From contig OZ037770.1 in the NCBI GenBank assembly GCA_964035545.1, positions 5,375,662-5,439,661 on the forward strand: a stretch of DNA of 64,000 bases, written 5' to 3'. The DNA is from Bugula neritina. Its lineage: Eukaryota > Bryozoa > Gymnolaemata > Cheilostomatida > Bugulidae. Shown in pieces: positions 11,687 through 22,222 of this stretch. The translations under genes were made by a program, and so were the position numbers. The number at the start of each line of letters is the position of its first letter. Position 1 is the stretch's first letter. The notes beneath the pieces were generated by a model, which did no database searches, was not told where the DNA came from, and saw only the letters and a list, made by a program, of their open reading frames with translations.

Positions 11687-14600
11687 ATGAATGCTGGTCT
11701 AAACCAAGATGGCGACTCCGAAGGGAAAGTTTTGGACTCGAGTACTCATTTGATTATAGAAGATCAGACTCATTATACCGAGGAACAAGAGTGTAATGAG
11801 CAAATAGTAATTTACGCTGGCAACGCAATAAACACTGACACTAGTACACCACAACCAATAAACATAGGTAGTTGATGTACAATTCATTACTTCTACTCTC
11901 ATGTTTTCTATATGAAAGTAAATCAACTATTAATATTATGTAAACCATTACACCTTGTTTTATGAAACTATAGCCTAACTTTTCTTTTTTAAAGAGGAAG
12001 CTTCGTTTTAGTTCGACAACTGACACAATCTAAAACTATAGAAACGATGATATATGTTGGCAAACAGGTTTTTTAATTGCTACTTTATAAGTGGATTTTC
12101 TTTTGATTATTTAAAATTATTCAGCTGTTTCAGAAGAATAATAAATTTTAGTTTTCATCAACTAGTTCCTGTTTAATTAAGAATCATTTTTCCATTAGTG
12201 AGTCAAGCTGGTAGTTTCAGTCTATGCATTCCCAATGGTCAGATCAATAACCGACTCACTAAATATTATTTTATTTTTAACGTAGAGAGAGGTAATGTTA
12301 TTCTCGCGACCAACGGCTCAGGCCAGGAAGGGGTGGAGCTTGTGGAGATCTCCGAGTTGAATAGTAGCCAAGGTAAGGAATCTTGATGTGCAGATTGAAG
12401 ACTTATCCCTGTCAAGTGGCAGCAGTAGCTCTCAAATTAAACATTCAAAGTTTTTACAGGTGACAAGGTGTGGCAGATTGTGCCAAGTAACTTGAACATC
12501 ACTGCCAACTCGGTTGTCATAGTGGGAGATCCAAACCAGCATATTACTAATGTCGGGGCATCAACAAGTCAAACTCAGTTCACCTTGGTCAATACCACAC
12601 AAGCTAAGGCTACGCTAGCAGACGCCCCTCACTGGGCAACACTGATTCAGGATTGTGAGGCTAGTATAAACCGTTATGATGTCAGAGCCTATTTGATTAA
12701 TTTACAGCCTGACATTCAAGTGTTGATATTTAGAATATAATCAAGTTATCTACTCTCTGCATTATAGTTATGCTATTGGCCTTCAATCCAATATTTTATT
12801 CATTTTTTGATTCAGATTTCCATAGCAAGTGCCAGTATCAACGTGTAAATGGTTTCAGTATATGTGAAAAATTCATAGGATGAGCATTTATGTTGTAATA
12901 TGCAGCTGTTATGATCTTGCAGAAAGTTGGTCACTATTACCGGGGCTGGGTGCACACAGAGCAGGAAATGGATGTTATACTAACTCTGCATAAGCAGCAA
13001 ACTCACAGTTTTTGGGGCACGCGGCAAAGCCCAGCCGGTAACCGGCCCACCGCCCGTATGATGTGGAAGTCCCAATATGTGCCGTTTGACGGCGTGCCTT
13101 TCATTAACTGCGGTGAGACTTTTTACGTAGTGTTGGCATGTTAACTTGAGCCCTACTGCTTATCTGCTCAACTCAATTTTTCTCGCAACTCTTGCATATA
13201 GGAAGTCGGGCCACTGTGATGGAGTGCCAATATGGACCAAGGAGGAAAGGTTCTAAGGCTGATGGTACAGGAGAAGGAACAGGAGAGGGTTAGTGTATAT
13301 CACTACTGGTGTCTGATAATCTTCATGATACTTACTTCATAGCTCACTGCTCTTCCCCCATATCATCTAGTAACTAGTTAATCGAAGTATATGCAGTGAA
13401 GTAGCAGTTATATTCTCCTATTTAGCTCTCTCTCTAAAGTTGCAAATATTAACCAGTTTCTAATCTGTTTCCACTATGAGATTTTTCGCATCTAGTTTGA
13501 GCACTTTTGGATTCTTCAGTTCAATAAACTAACAAACTCTCTTCACTTGAGTAGCCTCCAACAAGCCTAATTTTCATTATGGTGAACAGTAGAGGCTTAG
13601 AGCAGCCGTGGTCTGGATTACATGTACAGTTGGGTATATAAAATATTAACCAATCATGATATTATAATACTGATTACAGACTACAAACACGCCTGTCCAG
13701 CTCGTATTTATGTGAAGAAAGTACGAAAATTCCCGAACTGCTCAGTTCCAACAGATGTTAACAGGAAGGTGCTCAAACAGCTGATGGACAGAGCGTTCCA
13801 GGTTCTAAGGGAACAGGGGTTCAGTGAAGGCGGGGAGGAGCGGTACGTCCCTACCTTTCTGGCACTGCGATGACTCGGTGCATCTTCTACATTATACTAT
13901 TACACTATCCATCTAACATTGTCATGAATAATTTATATTTTAGTTTTATATTATATGGTGTGTTGCTATACAGTTAACTACTTCCTGTATACTATGGTGT
14001 GTCTAGAACATATCTGAAACATCTTTGTACTGCAGGCATTATCTGCAGCTACCAACTACTGCGGCACACGAGTATCACACTGCAGATTCCACCTTAACTA
14101 AGCGACCTCTCATCACCAGGACGTACAATGTGTCTCCACCAGGTCAGTTCAACTGTAACATATCTTTATGTACCCAAGTCAAACTCTCTCCTCTGCTAGT
14201 TACTGCATTTCCACTGCTTCGCATTATACAAATAAATGTTTCTTGGGAAGATTTGCATTGAATAAAACCACAACCATGAATGAATGCAAACCACAACCAC
14301 AAACCTATGTGTACAAATCTATGCGGATTCGATTGAAGGATAAAGAATCAGTTGTCAGGATCTTCAGTCGATTTATTTGGAGAGTTTTCTCTCTCGTTTA
14401 GTTCACATTTTCAACATCACATGATATGTTAGGATATCTGACCCTACATTTAGACTGTCAGTCTATTAGTTACCCGCAAGGATTGAAATTGTTACGGTGA
14501 AAAGTATATTAAGTTGTTGTCAAGGCTGTGTTTGTTTGTTCTGTATTAAATATGATGTTTCTGCTGTTCCAGCAGTCCTCTTAGAACAGTTTTCATCAAC

Positions 14601-17600
14601 CGCTCAGATGTGGGTGGGGCTGAGGTTGGTGCAGAACTTTCTACTCCCACTGTCCGGAGTTTGTAGAGAAATGCTGTCTCTTTCGTGCTGCATTCCCTCA
14701 ACGCAACTTGAAAGGTAAACCTATGGTGTGGCTTCCTAATGTATTCTCATATTTTTCTTTTGTATTTTAGAAAGAGGAAATACTAGACTCGCTCCTGCCT
14801 TAGCCAATAAGATTAGAGATATTGTCTCCTCTGGTATACACCATGTGACTACTGTTAGGAAGATGCTGAGGTGAGCAAACAGTTCTCAAGACAGAATCAT
14901 GTCCGTCAATAAAATAAGTCTGTATCAGTTTTTGTCCCACGTGATTGACTGTCGGGACTGCAGCTCAAACTGCTTAGAATATTCATGTGGTTCTAAACCT
15001 GATAAAATATAACCACTGATGCTTCAGCATGAAGTCTTGCCATCAAGTTCTTCCTAAACTTTATGAACATTTTTTATCAGTATTAGGGATACAACTTAGT
15101 CTCAGAAATACTTCTAGTAGAATAATTTGCCGGACATTTTGTATTATAAAAACTTGAGTGTTGTTGGTTTTTGTCATAATTATTTTAAACATGTTTGTTG
15201 TGTTTCATTTTGAAACTGTCTTACCGTTCAGTTGTCTGATAACGTTAGACTATTTTAAAAGTGTTAGAAAGCTAGACGCAATTTAACACTTCTGTAGCCT
15301 ACTATCTATAAGATCAAAAGATCAAAGCTACTGAGCCACACTCATACCACCTGATATTCTCATACAGGAAATACGTGGAGAAAGAATTGTTCAGTAATGA
15401 GGAGCCTCCAGTCAGACATGACTTGAGTTTCTTCCCGACTGTCAGCGATCTGAAGAATCACATCCACACAGCTCTCCGTGATATTGATAGTGGCGTGCTG
15501 CCTCTCAAAGAGGTACTTCTGTACATGTGGTGTTGTTTGTGAAATTGTAAAAGTTTCTGTGATTGGCAAGTAGATAATATAATCTCTCATGATTGGCTAC
15601 TTTTTTATACTATTTCATGCATGTTCACCTTGTTCCATCGTTAAAATATGCACACATAGTAACTATGTATATAAATTACTTCGTAGGGCAGTGTGGATAC
15701 TTTAGCATCAGAGCAGGATCGAGTATGGACTGAAGACTGGGCGTCACATATAGGTCCCCATCTAGAGACTGTGACAGTAACACTCGCTCATGAAGGTCAA
15801 GGGTCAGGTTAGTATCAATCAGTCACTTGATTTCCCTTTCCCAGGTCACATGATCGCTCTCTACCAGGTCACATGAATTTTCTATCCCAGGTCACATGAT
15901 CTCAAGGGTAAAGACACAGCTGTCAGATGGCAGCATCCACACCAGCTCAGCTCTGACTCCCGAGACAGCAGCTCTGTTAGCCAGACTCAACTCTAATATG
16001 TTACACAACAACATACAGGATACTGGAGAGACGGTAGTTGAGGTTGCAATTGAGAAGTCAGAAGACGGGGCTGTGGAGGAAACCCCCCAACAAGTATCTG
16101 GTAATTATCTTAGAGAATATATTCAAAATTGGTTTTTTGGTTTACTGCATTACATTATCTGCTGGTCTAATATTACTTCTTCTGCCTACTGTTTATATCT
16201 TCACCACTCTATCAGTTATTTGAATATATATATAACACATCCATCAACTTATCCATTTAACAGTCAAGAAAGTATTTATATTTGATATACTCTTTTCCTA
16301 TGTTTGCGATGTCAATTTACAATCAAGAGTTGTGCCCCATTAGCAGGTACATGTTTCAATTAAAATTTACAGTTTGACTGTTTTACATGCAATACACAAC
16401 AATGCTAGACACCTTTTCAATTTGGTGATAGACATATTGCTGATGCCAAGCTTAAATTAGCATTTCAAAAAACTACTGCTTCAGGATACCATTTGAAAAA
16501 TAAACCTCAAAGCATATATTTGTGGTTTTGGCTATTGAGCAATGCTAAAATGGCAGCTAGGATATAAATCCCGTTATTCACTAAAAAAACATGTCTATAG
16601 TGTAGTTGCAATTTCACATTGCAGTAAAACTGTAAAAGTTTTAAGGCCTTGCAGTCGTGAGAATCAAACGAAATCATGAGACGATTCTTGTGAGTTATCC
16701 TCTCGTTATGACGAGCCACACACTCGTCAGACAAAACACATATTAAATAGTCTGTGAATGAGTCTTGTGCAAGGTAAAATCAGCCGGAAATTACCAAATA
16801 GAGAAAAGTTGTAGAAATGAAATAATTACTGTTGCTAAAATTCTATTGAACAATCAAGTGGTACTTATGGCCGAATGTGATTTTTCCCTAGTCATCGGTG
16901 TGTACACCCAACGAGGACGATTTCGTTTGAATTCCCTCAGATTTTCTCGTGCAGATGTTTTTGTGTTAAATAGACGATTTCGTGTGATTTTCACGATCGT
17001 GAGGCCAGGCCTTTAGTGAGACTGCTCCCTGATATTAAGGTTGAAGTATGTAACTGCTAAAGGGACACAACTCTTAATAGTAGATCATGAACTAGGAAAT
17101 ATTTATGTATTAATACTTTAGATGGCAGCGTAGCCCACATCTGTCCAGCTGAATTTAGTAAAATGGAGGAGGTTCATGAGCCTGCCCTTCCTACTGAAGG
17201 TGTTCAATTAGACCTTGGACTACATTATCCACCTCAAGTTTCAGGTATGGTAAGATATATATCAGCCTCTGATGTAATGCTATTTATACAGTATATATGA
17301 TACTAAGTATACAGTATATATGATACTAAGTATACAGTATATATGATACTAAGTATATAGTATATATAATACTAAGTATACAGTATATATGATACTAAGT
17401 ATACAGTATATATATGATACTAAGTATACAGTATATATGATACTAAGTATACAGTATATATGATACTAAGTATATAGTATATATGATACTAAGTATACAG
17501 TATATATGATACTAAGTATACACTATCTATATAATATACATATCATATTGTAAAGTACATCTCACACTGTAATATATACTCATTCTCTCTTGTAGAAGTA

Positions 17601-17618
17601 TCTCTAGAAGGTGACTGA
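11687..17618 (+). CDS. CARF: CARF/ALS2CR8-type calcium-responsive transcription factor
   Basis: Thirteen exons: 11687-11867, 12199-12372, 12460-12659, 12923-13112, 13202-13288, 13680-13842, 14036-14142, 14771-14870, 15368-15512, 15687-15807, 15891-16100, 17122-17244, 17596-17618; 1824 nt, 607 aa, phases consistent. The CARF domain covers about residues 170-449: LTLHKQQTHSFWGTRQSP, MWKSQYVPFDGVPF, MECQYGPRRKGSK, CPARIYVKKVRKFPNC, QLPTTAAHEYH, then RHDLSFFPTVSDLKNHIH. These match the vertebrate family along its length, though this protein is shorter (human is about 725 aa). In mammals CARF is a nuclear factor binding calcium-response elements, for example at the BDNF promoter; the role here is inferred. 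The third intron seems to use a GC donor. The N-terminal exons are less conserved and less certain. Confidence 0.88.
15841..15900 (+). repeat. triplicated 23-bp splice-acceptor sequence in CARF
   Basis: Three copies of CCAGGTCACATGA at a 23-bp spacing each supply an AG before GTCACATGA. Only the third AG (15889-15890) joins the preceding exon without an early stop. The first two would enter TGA codons within a few residues. Confidence 0.75.
17280..17525. repeat. 23-bp tandem repeat in the last CARF intron
   Basis: About ten copies of a 23-bp unit containing ACTAAGTATACAGTATATAT, in the intron before the 23-nt terminal coding exon. Confidence 0.9.
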
Positions 17619-17874
17619 TGGAGTTACATAATATAAAATGTTATATAACACACAGTTTGATACTCTTGTAACATATATACATTATATGACAGTCACCAAG
17701 TGTTGTTGACATCACTTTTACACCGTCCACTACAGCATTAGCTCTTAGTTTGTAGTTAGAAGTTTTTTTTTGTAAAACTATCTGATAGTTTTAAAACTAG
17801 TTGACTTTCACCTGATAGTTAAAAGTATGTATATCCGTTGCATTAATTCTTCCTTGTTTTTTGTATCCTATTTT

Positions 17875-17880
17875 AATAAA
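17875..17880 (+). promoter_or_regulatory. candidate polyadenylation signal of CARF
   Basis: AATAAA about 255 nt after the CARF stop codon, in a T-rich 3' region. Confidence 0.55.
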
Positions 17881-18186
17881 ACTAATTTGAAATATACCCT
17901 CACTTTCATTCCTTCTATCAGTTCAATGACATAGCTGCGTTATAAACTTGATTAGTTAATAAATAAATTGATACAGTTTCCCACTTCTTCAGCTGTGACA
18001 ACACAGTAATGTCATATACCAGTATTCATGAGCTTTTTAGTCCTCTAGCATCAAGCAGGGTGCAGGAAAATAATCAATAGACTTTAACATCCATTCATTG
18101 GTAACAATAATGACGAATATTAATATCCTACGCTTTGAATAAATCAAATAGCTGTTTTAAATTGCAAATTTTTATCTGCTTAATAG

Positions 18187-18460
18187 TGTAGTAATTCGTG
18201 TAATTACTATGCGTGGGTTCCTAGCTTGTAATTATAGTCTATTTATCCACATGAATAAAGTGTTTAAGTAAGAGTTTACAAAGTTTATTCGCTGCTAAGT
18301 ATATAGAAAGATACAGAAAGTACGCAGATTAAAAACTACATCTTCACTTAGTTAGTACGCTCTCCCTACTGATAAACTACTACCAGCTGAGGGTTATCAC
18401 GTGACGCACTCGGATAGGCTGAAGGGGTTTGGGGGACGCTCGTATTACATCCTCACTACA
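18187..18460 (-). mobile_element. LTR of a Ty3/gypsy-like element (minus strand)
   Basis: A 274-bp sequence with TGT...ACA ends; on the minus strand it starts TGTAGTGAGGATG and ends AATTACTACA. The next bases at 18461 form the C-rich complement of a polypurine tract, as expected just upstream of a 3' LTR. It is related to, but clearly diverged from, the LTR at 18717-19069. Confidence 0.75.
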
Positions 18461-18716
18461 CCGCCCCCCCCCCCCCAGCAGAAAGCCCTACTTTCTGATA
18501 ACACAGATACAATTAATTCAGACATAAAACGTTATAAAACTAAAAAAACTGAGAGAGCGTGTGGCACATAAAAGAAAGAACATGGCTATGTACAGTAATA
18601 AGAAAAACATATATATGTAAAAAAATATATAACAGTAAATACACAATGACACCGGCGGGAGGCACTTGTAAGGGAATAGTCTATAGAGGTAGAGCTGTAT
18701 ACTGGTAGGTTACTAT
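18461..18716 (-). mobile_element. 3' internal fragment of an LTR element, trapped between two LTRs
   Basis: About 256 bp that (minus strand) ends in CTTTCTGCTGGGGGG plus GCGG before the LTR at 18187-18460. It resembles the 3' untranslated ends of elements 1 and 3. It carries no ORF and is cut off by the neighbouring LTR. Confidence 0.65.
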
Positions 18717-19069
18717 TGTAGTAATTTGTGCAATTACTGAGCGTGAGTTATTTACTTGCGTATAATTAGTTGGTTATTCTGCTAGTAATTACTAGGGTAG
18801 CTGTCGAGTAATTATATTTATTATCCACAATAAAGCATAAAACAAACATCACATCAAATTATCCTATACATCAGTCAACTTCTAACACATGTTACTACTT
18901 CAAGCCTCCGCTTACAACAACGTGATATAATGTTAATAACCCGGGAAGTGTCACGTGAATCGGAAGCATATCTTCCGGAGCTGCTAATTGGTTGCTACAT
19001 AAGGGTCTAAGTATTCCAAGAGTAGAGAGAGGGCGATTCCCGTATTTGTACTTTGCACTACTCACTACA
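18717..19069 (-). mobile_element. 3' LTR of element 1 (minus strand)
   Basis: A 353-bp LTR beginning TGTAGTGAG (minus strand) and ending in GCAAATTACTACAA. It is similar to the LTRs of element 3, including a block containing CAGCTCCGGAAGATATGCTT. A polypurine tract (G run with AAAGTAGGGCTTTCTGCT) abuts it at 19070. Confidence 0.85.
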
Positions 19070-19362
19070 CCGCCCCCCCCAGCAGAAAGCCCTACTTTCT
19101 GATAACACAATAAAAAAAACACATAATGAAAAACTATACAATAATCCAAAAAGAAAAACATACATAAGTAAACCCACAAAGAGTAAGAAAAGAAATAGTT
19201 GAGCACGACACATTTACATTAGAAGACAACAGGGTGATCGAACACACACATCTAGTCAGCTATAAAGAGAGAGGGTGCTTACCAGCACGCGGGCCAATGT
19301 CGGAGCACTCGTCACTTTCCAGACGAGTTACAGCTCAACGAAGGTGCCTACCCCAGGCATTC

Positions 19363-20420
19363 TCATTGGGTGGACTCTGACTCTTGTAGCGATCGTGCTC
19401 TGTGTCGAGCCTGTCGGGCACGTAGCCGCCTCTTCAGTCGCCCCACTGAGTCCTTCAACTGGTATAGACCTGTCGTCGTATCCAGCAAGTCAGGGGCAAG
19501 TTGTGTGAACTCGGCTTGTAGTCTTACAAGCCGCTCTTCTACATTAACCAGCTGGCTAGGCCTTGGTGGGGTTGTAGTAGTCTCTGTTAGAGGGGGTATT
19601 GTTGTTTCTTCTACTTCTGGGGTGTTGCTAGGGTTGACGGGGGTAGGAGACGGGCCCTGAACCATAGGGGACTTATGGCGGGCGGATAGCAGCAGTACGT
19701 GGAACCCTGACGCTAGTGCGGCCAGGGTGATAGCCTTCCTGATGACTGGCTTGATGGCATCTAGGTATAGGGGGAAACTGTCCTCATCAACAGTGTGGTT
19801 CTCTCCGGCGAAGCAGCTCAGCTTATGTACTGTCACGGGATACGGGTAGACGTCGTGGAACCCGCAGGGACAGAAGTGGAGTAGGAAATGGGCGTCTACA
19901 TGTAAACGCAGGGAGCGGTGTGACGAGCACTCCTCAAAGCAGACCTGGCAGGTTCGGTGGGGTCCACTGGGTCCCCAGGCTTCTTCAATTCTCCTTTCCG
20001 TCGTGGGTGACACCCAACGGTGTCGTCGACGGAGCACCACGGGTATGCCATTCTCCATTACAGGCTCCTCTTCCATAGGCAGAGAGGTTGGCTGGTCCCG
20101 TGACCGGGAGGTGGTCACTCGAGTGTGATCTGAAAGAGTAGCAGTGTTAAAGATTATACACTGAGGTACCGTCGGCGTGTACAGCCTGACCGGTACTCTG
20201 TTCAGTTACACTCGTTAGATTCAGGCTAATGAATAGTTGATGGAGAACACACTCGCTATGACAGATTATTTAAAATCAAAGTCGACGTGTATTTCCACCA
20301 CTGTTTATTATTATCGAATCTCCAGCTCGCTAGCTAGTGTAGCTAAAGCTGACTGATGCAGTCTAGTTATCGTACCAAAAACATAATTAACTCACCCTTC
20401 GATCCAGAATAGTAAGACAT
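19363..20420 (-). CDS. element 1 extra 3' ORF: spliced C2H2 zinc-finger and basic coiled-coil protein
   Basis: Exon 1 is 20420-20396 (ATG plus seven codons plus one base, donor GTGAGT); exon 2 is 20129-19363 (acceptor CTTTCAG). Together 792 nt, 263 aa. It sits directly after the pol-tail stop, where an env gene lies in some LTR elements, but it has no signal peptide or membrane segment. The main exon has a C2H2 finger (CQVCFEEC...LRLHVDAH, C-x2-C-x12-H-x3-H), then FCPCGFHDVYPYP with a downstream His/Cys, a Pro/Thr-rich linker, a leucine heptad-like stretch and an Arg-rich end (VGRLKRRLRARQARHRARS). Element 2 keeps the same splice layout and sequence. A DNA/RNA-binding or accessory role is inferred. 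It is the only element ORF in the window that looks intact. Confidence 0.7.
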
Positions 20421-20443
20421 TTTGGAATGAGAGCGGTAAATGA

Positions 20444-22222
20444 TTACTGTTTACTGGCACGTCTACTCTTGACTGCATCAACATAGGAAAAGACCGGACA
20501 GCGTGGTTGTGAAACGTGACTAGGGCTTTTCACTTCCAGCGGATGAATCTCGTGTGAGATTCCGCCGAGGCAAAAGTTGAGATTTTCGTGGTGATCACAA
20601 CTCCCACGGCTCTTTGCCTGTTTTCCCATGCGAGGCCTCTCTAGACTTTCGTTACTGCCGCTTATACCGCGGTCACGTACACAGTCTCTGAGACACGCTG
20701 GAAGTTGCCTAGTGTGTAGTCCTGGTCCTACGTTGGTATCTCCTTGCGGAGCCCCTCCCACGGGGGGTTTTTGCACTTCCGGACCCGTTTCTGGTTCCGG
20801 AAGTGGTGGTGATGGCAGGCTTGACGTTGGGGGCGGTGGGCGCACTTTCAAGGACGGAAGTGGCCTTTCTCGCCTCTCCAAGTCTTCCTGACGTGTCATG
20901 GAGGTGTTTCCGGCCAGGCTGACAGTCTCCGCCTGCCGAGACCTTCTCGCACAATGCGTCTGCCGCCCCGCTTCACCAGGGAGACGGCTATGCTTGTTGG
21001 TCTGGCAGACTTTGCACCGTCTCACTCTGCGCTGGATATTCCGTTCCATGTTGGGCCAGTACCACCGGAGTTGTAGCTTGGTGACCACCCCTTGGATTCC
21101 TCCGTGAGTCTCCTCGTGGGTGTCTTGTATCAACTTCCGGCGGATGGCAACTGGGCAGACAACCCTCTTCCTGGCTGGCTGTCTGCTGTTGGCGGCCAAG
21201 GTCATGGTCAGCAGACCATCTGGCCCGACCCGCAGAGAGCTCCAACGTTGACAGTACAGCCGTAACTCGGCGCATCCCTGTCGTCGTTGTTTACTACTGG
21301 GTCGTCGCCCTTCCTGTTTCGCTCGGTACACGTCGGCTACCACCCCAGGAAGGCTTTCCTGGAGCTTCGGCAGCTCCCTAACGTTACCAGCCCATACAGG
21401 TTTGGCGCGGAGGCTCTGGACAGCCTCCGGGGGCGTGTCAGCCCTCTGTTGGAGTAGCTGAGCAGGGGCGGTCCTCGCCGCCCGTGGTACCTCACGACAG
21501 CCTGCTCTATTTAGGCGGGCTCCGTGGTCTGTGTGGCGGAACGCCTCACTGTACCCATGTGGCAACCTAGCCATAGCCTGGCGCTTTTTGTTGCCTGTGC
21601 AGCCACGCGTCCCTGGAGGAGGGGAGGCGTGGGTTGGGACGGTCCTCCGCCCTCAAGACGGGCTCTGCTGAGGACCTTCCGTCTTAGCTCCCGACGACGG
21701 CCCAATGGCTTCCTCCTGGACAAGATGGAAGCGACCCAGCATGGATCTGGGTGGTAGGTCTACTGTCTCTGAGAAAGGGTTGACACACTGCACTGAGATC
21801 TCTCCTTGTCCCGTAAGCCGGCTAAAGCTATGGGCAAGTTGGACTCTCGAGTGCGTACTTTCGACAACTCCCAACTCAGAGGTTTGGCCACCGTCTACCT
21901 TGCAGCGGACGGTAGCCCGGGAGTGGCCTGGTATAGTACAGCGCCGTACTACCTGCACTGCTCCCGCTAGAGGACGACCAAACTTATCGACACAAGCGAG
22001 CTCCTTGTCGCCCATGATCATCGCAGATTTACTGAAATCGATGCGACATCCGTGTCGTTGTAAGAATGGCATCCCGAGGATGGCATCCTCGTTGAGCTGC
22101 CCGACGATAAACGTCTCTTGGATGGCCTGGTTACGGACGTAACCAGTTAGCTCAATAATGCCGTAGAAGGGAATGCATGACCCGTCTGCCAGGGTGCCAT
22201 GATCCCCCTCATACGGTGTCAA
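20444..22222 (-). pseudogene. element 1 pol remnant: protease end, integrase zinc finger, Cys/His tail
   Basis: One frame runs from 22222 down to 20444 with a single TGA at 21653-21655. The first part matches retropepsin downstream of its active site (YEGDHGTLADGS, DAILGMPFLQRHGCRIDFSKSA). A short RT N-terminal stretch follows, then the sequence jumps to the pre-integrase region (ADTPPEAVQSLRA, GVVADVYR) and the HHCC zinc finger ending CKVCQTNKHSRLPGEAG. It jumps again at the start of the integrase core to a proline-rich tail containing SCDHHENLNFCLGG. No catalytic Asp of protease, RT or integrase remains, so it cannot encode working enzymes. Confidence 0.85.

Larger units (their letters stand above)
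18717..22222 (-). mobile_element. element 1: 5'-truncated, internally deleted Ty3/gypsy-type retrotransposon
   Basis: On the minus strand, in order: end of protease, a little RT N-terminus, integrase zinc-finger region, Cys/His-rich tail, spliced zinc-finger ORF, polypurine tract and 3' LTR. RT, RNase H and the integrase catalytic core are missing. Homology stops abruptly at 22222 just after the start of the protease, so 5' LTR, primer site and gag are absent. Its GC content is well above that of the flanks. Confidence 0.85.

Noticed and set aside
11699-12026. Minus-strand open frames opposite the first CARF exon
   Set aside because: AT-rich low-complexity translations with no splice context.
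14575-14714. Possible extra CARF exon with acceptor TTCCAG and donor AGGTAAAC
   Set aside because: It is open in the needed entry phase but leaves in phase 2, while the next exon (14771) must be entered in phase 1; skipping it gives a clean join of 14142 to 14771.
19363-20420. Reading the element 1 extra ORF as an envelope gene
   Set aside because: No signal peptide, membrane helix or furin-like site; instead a C2H2 finger and a basic tail.
20628-22142. Several plus-strand open frames over element 1
   Set aside because: Antisense shadows of GC-rich pol sequence; the homologous frame is on the minus strand.
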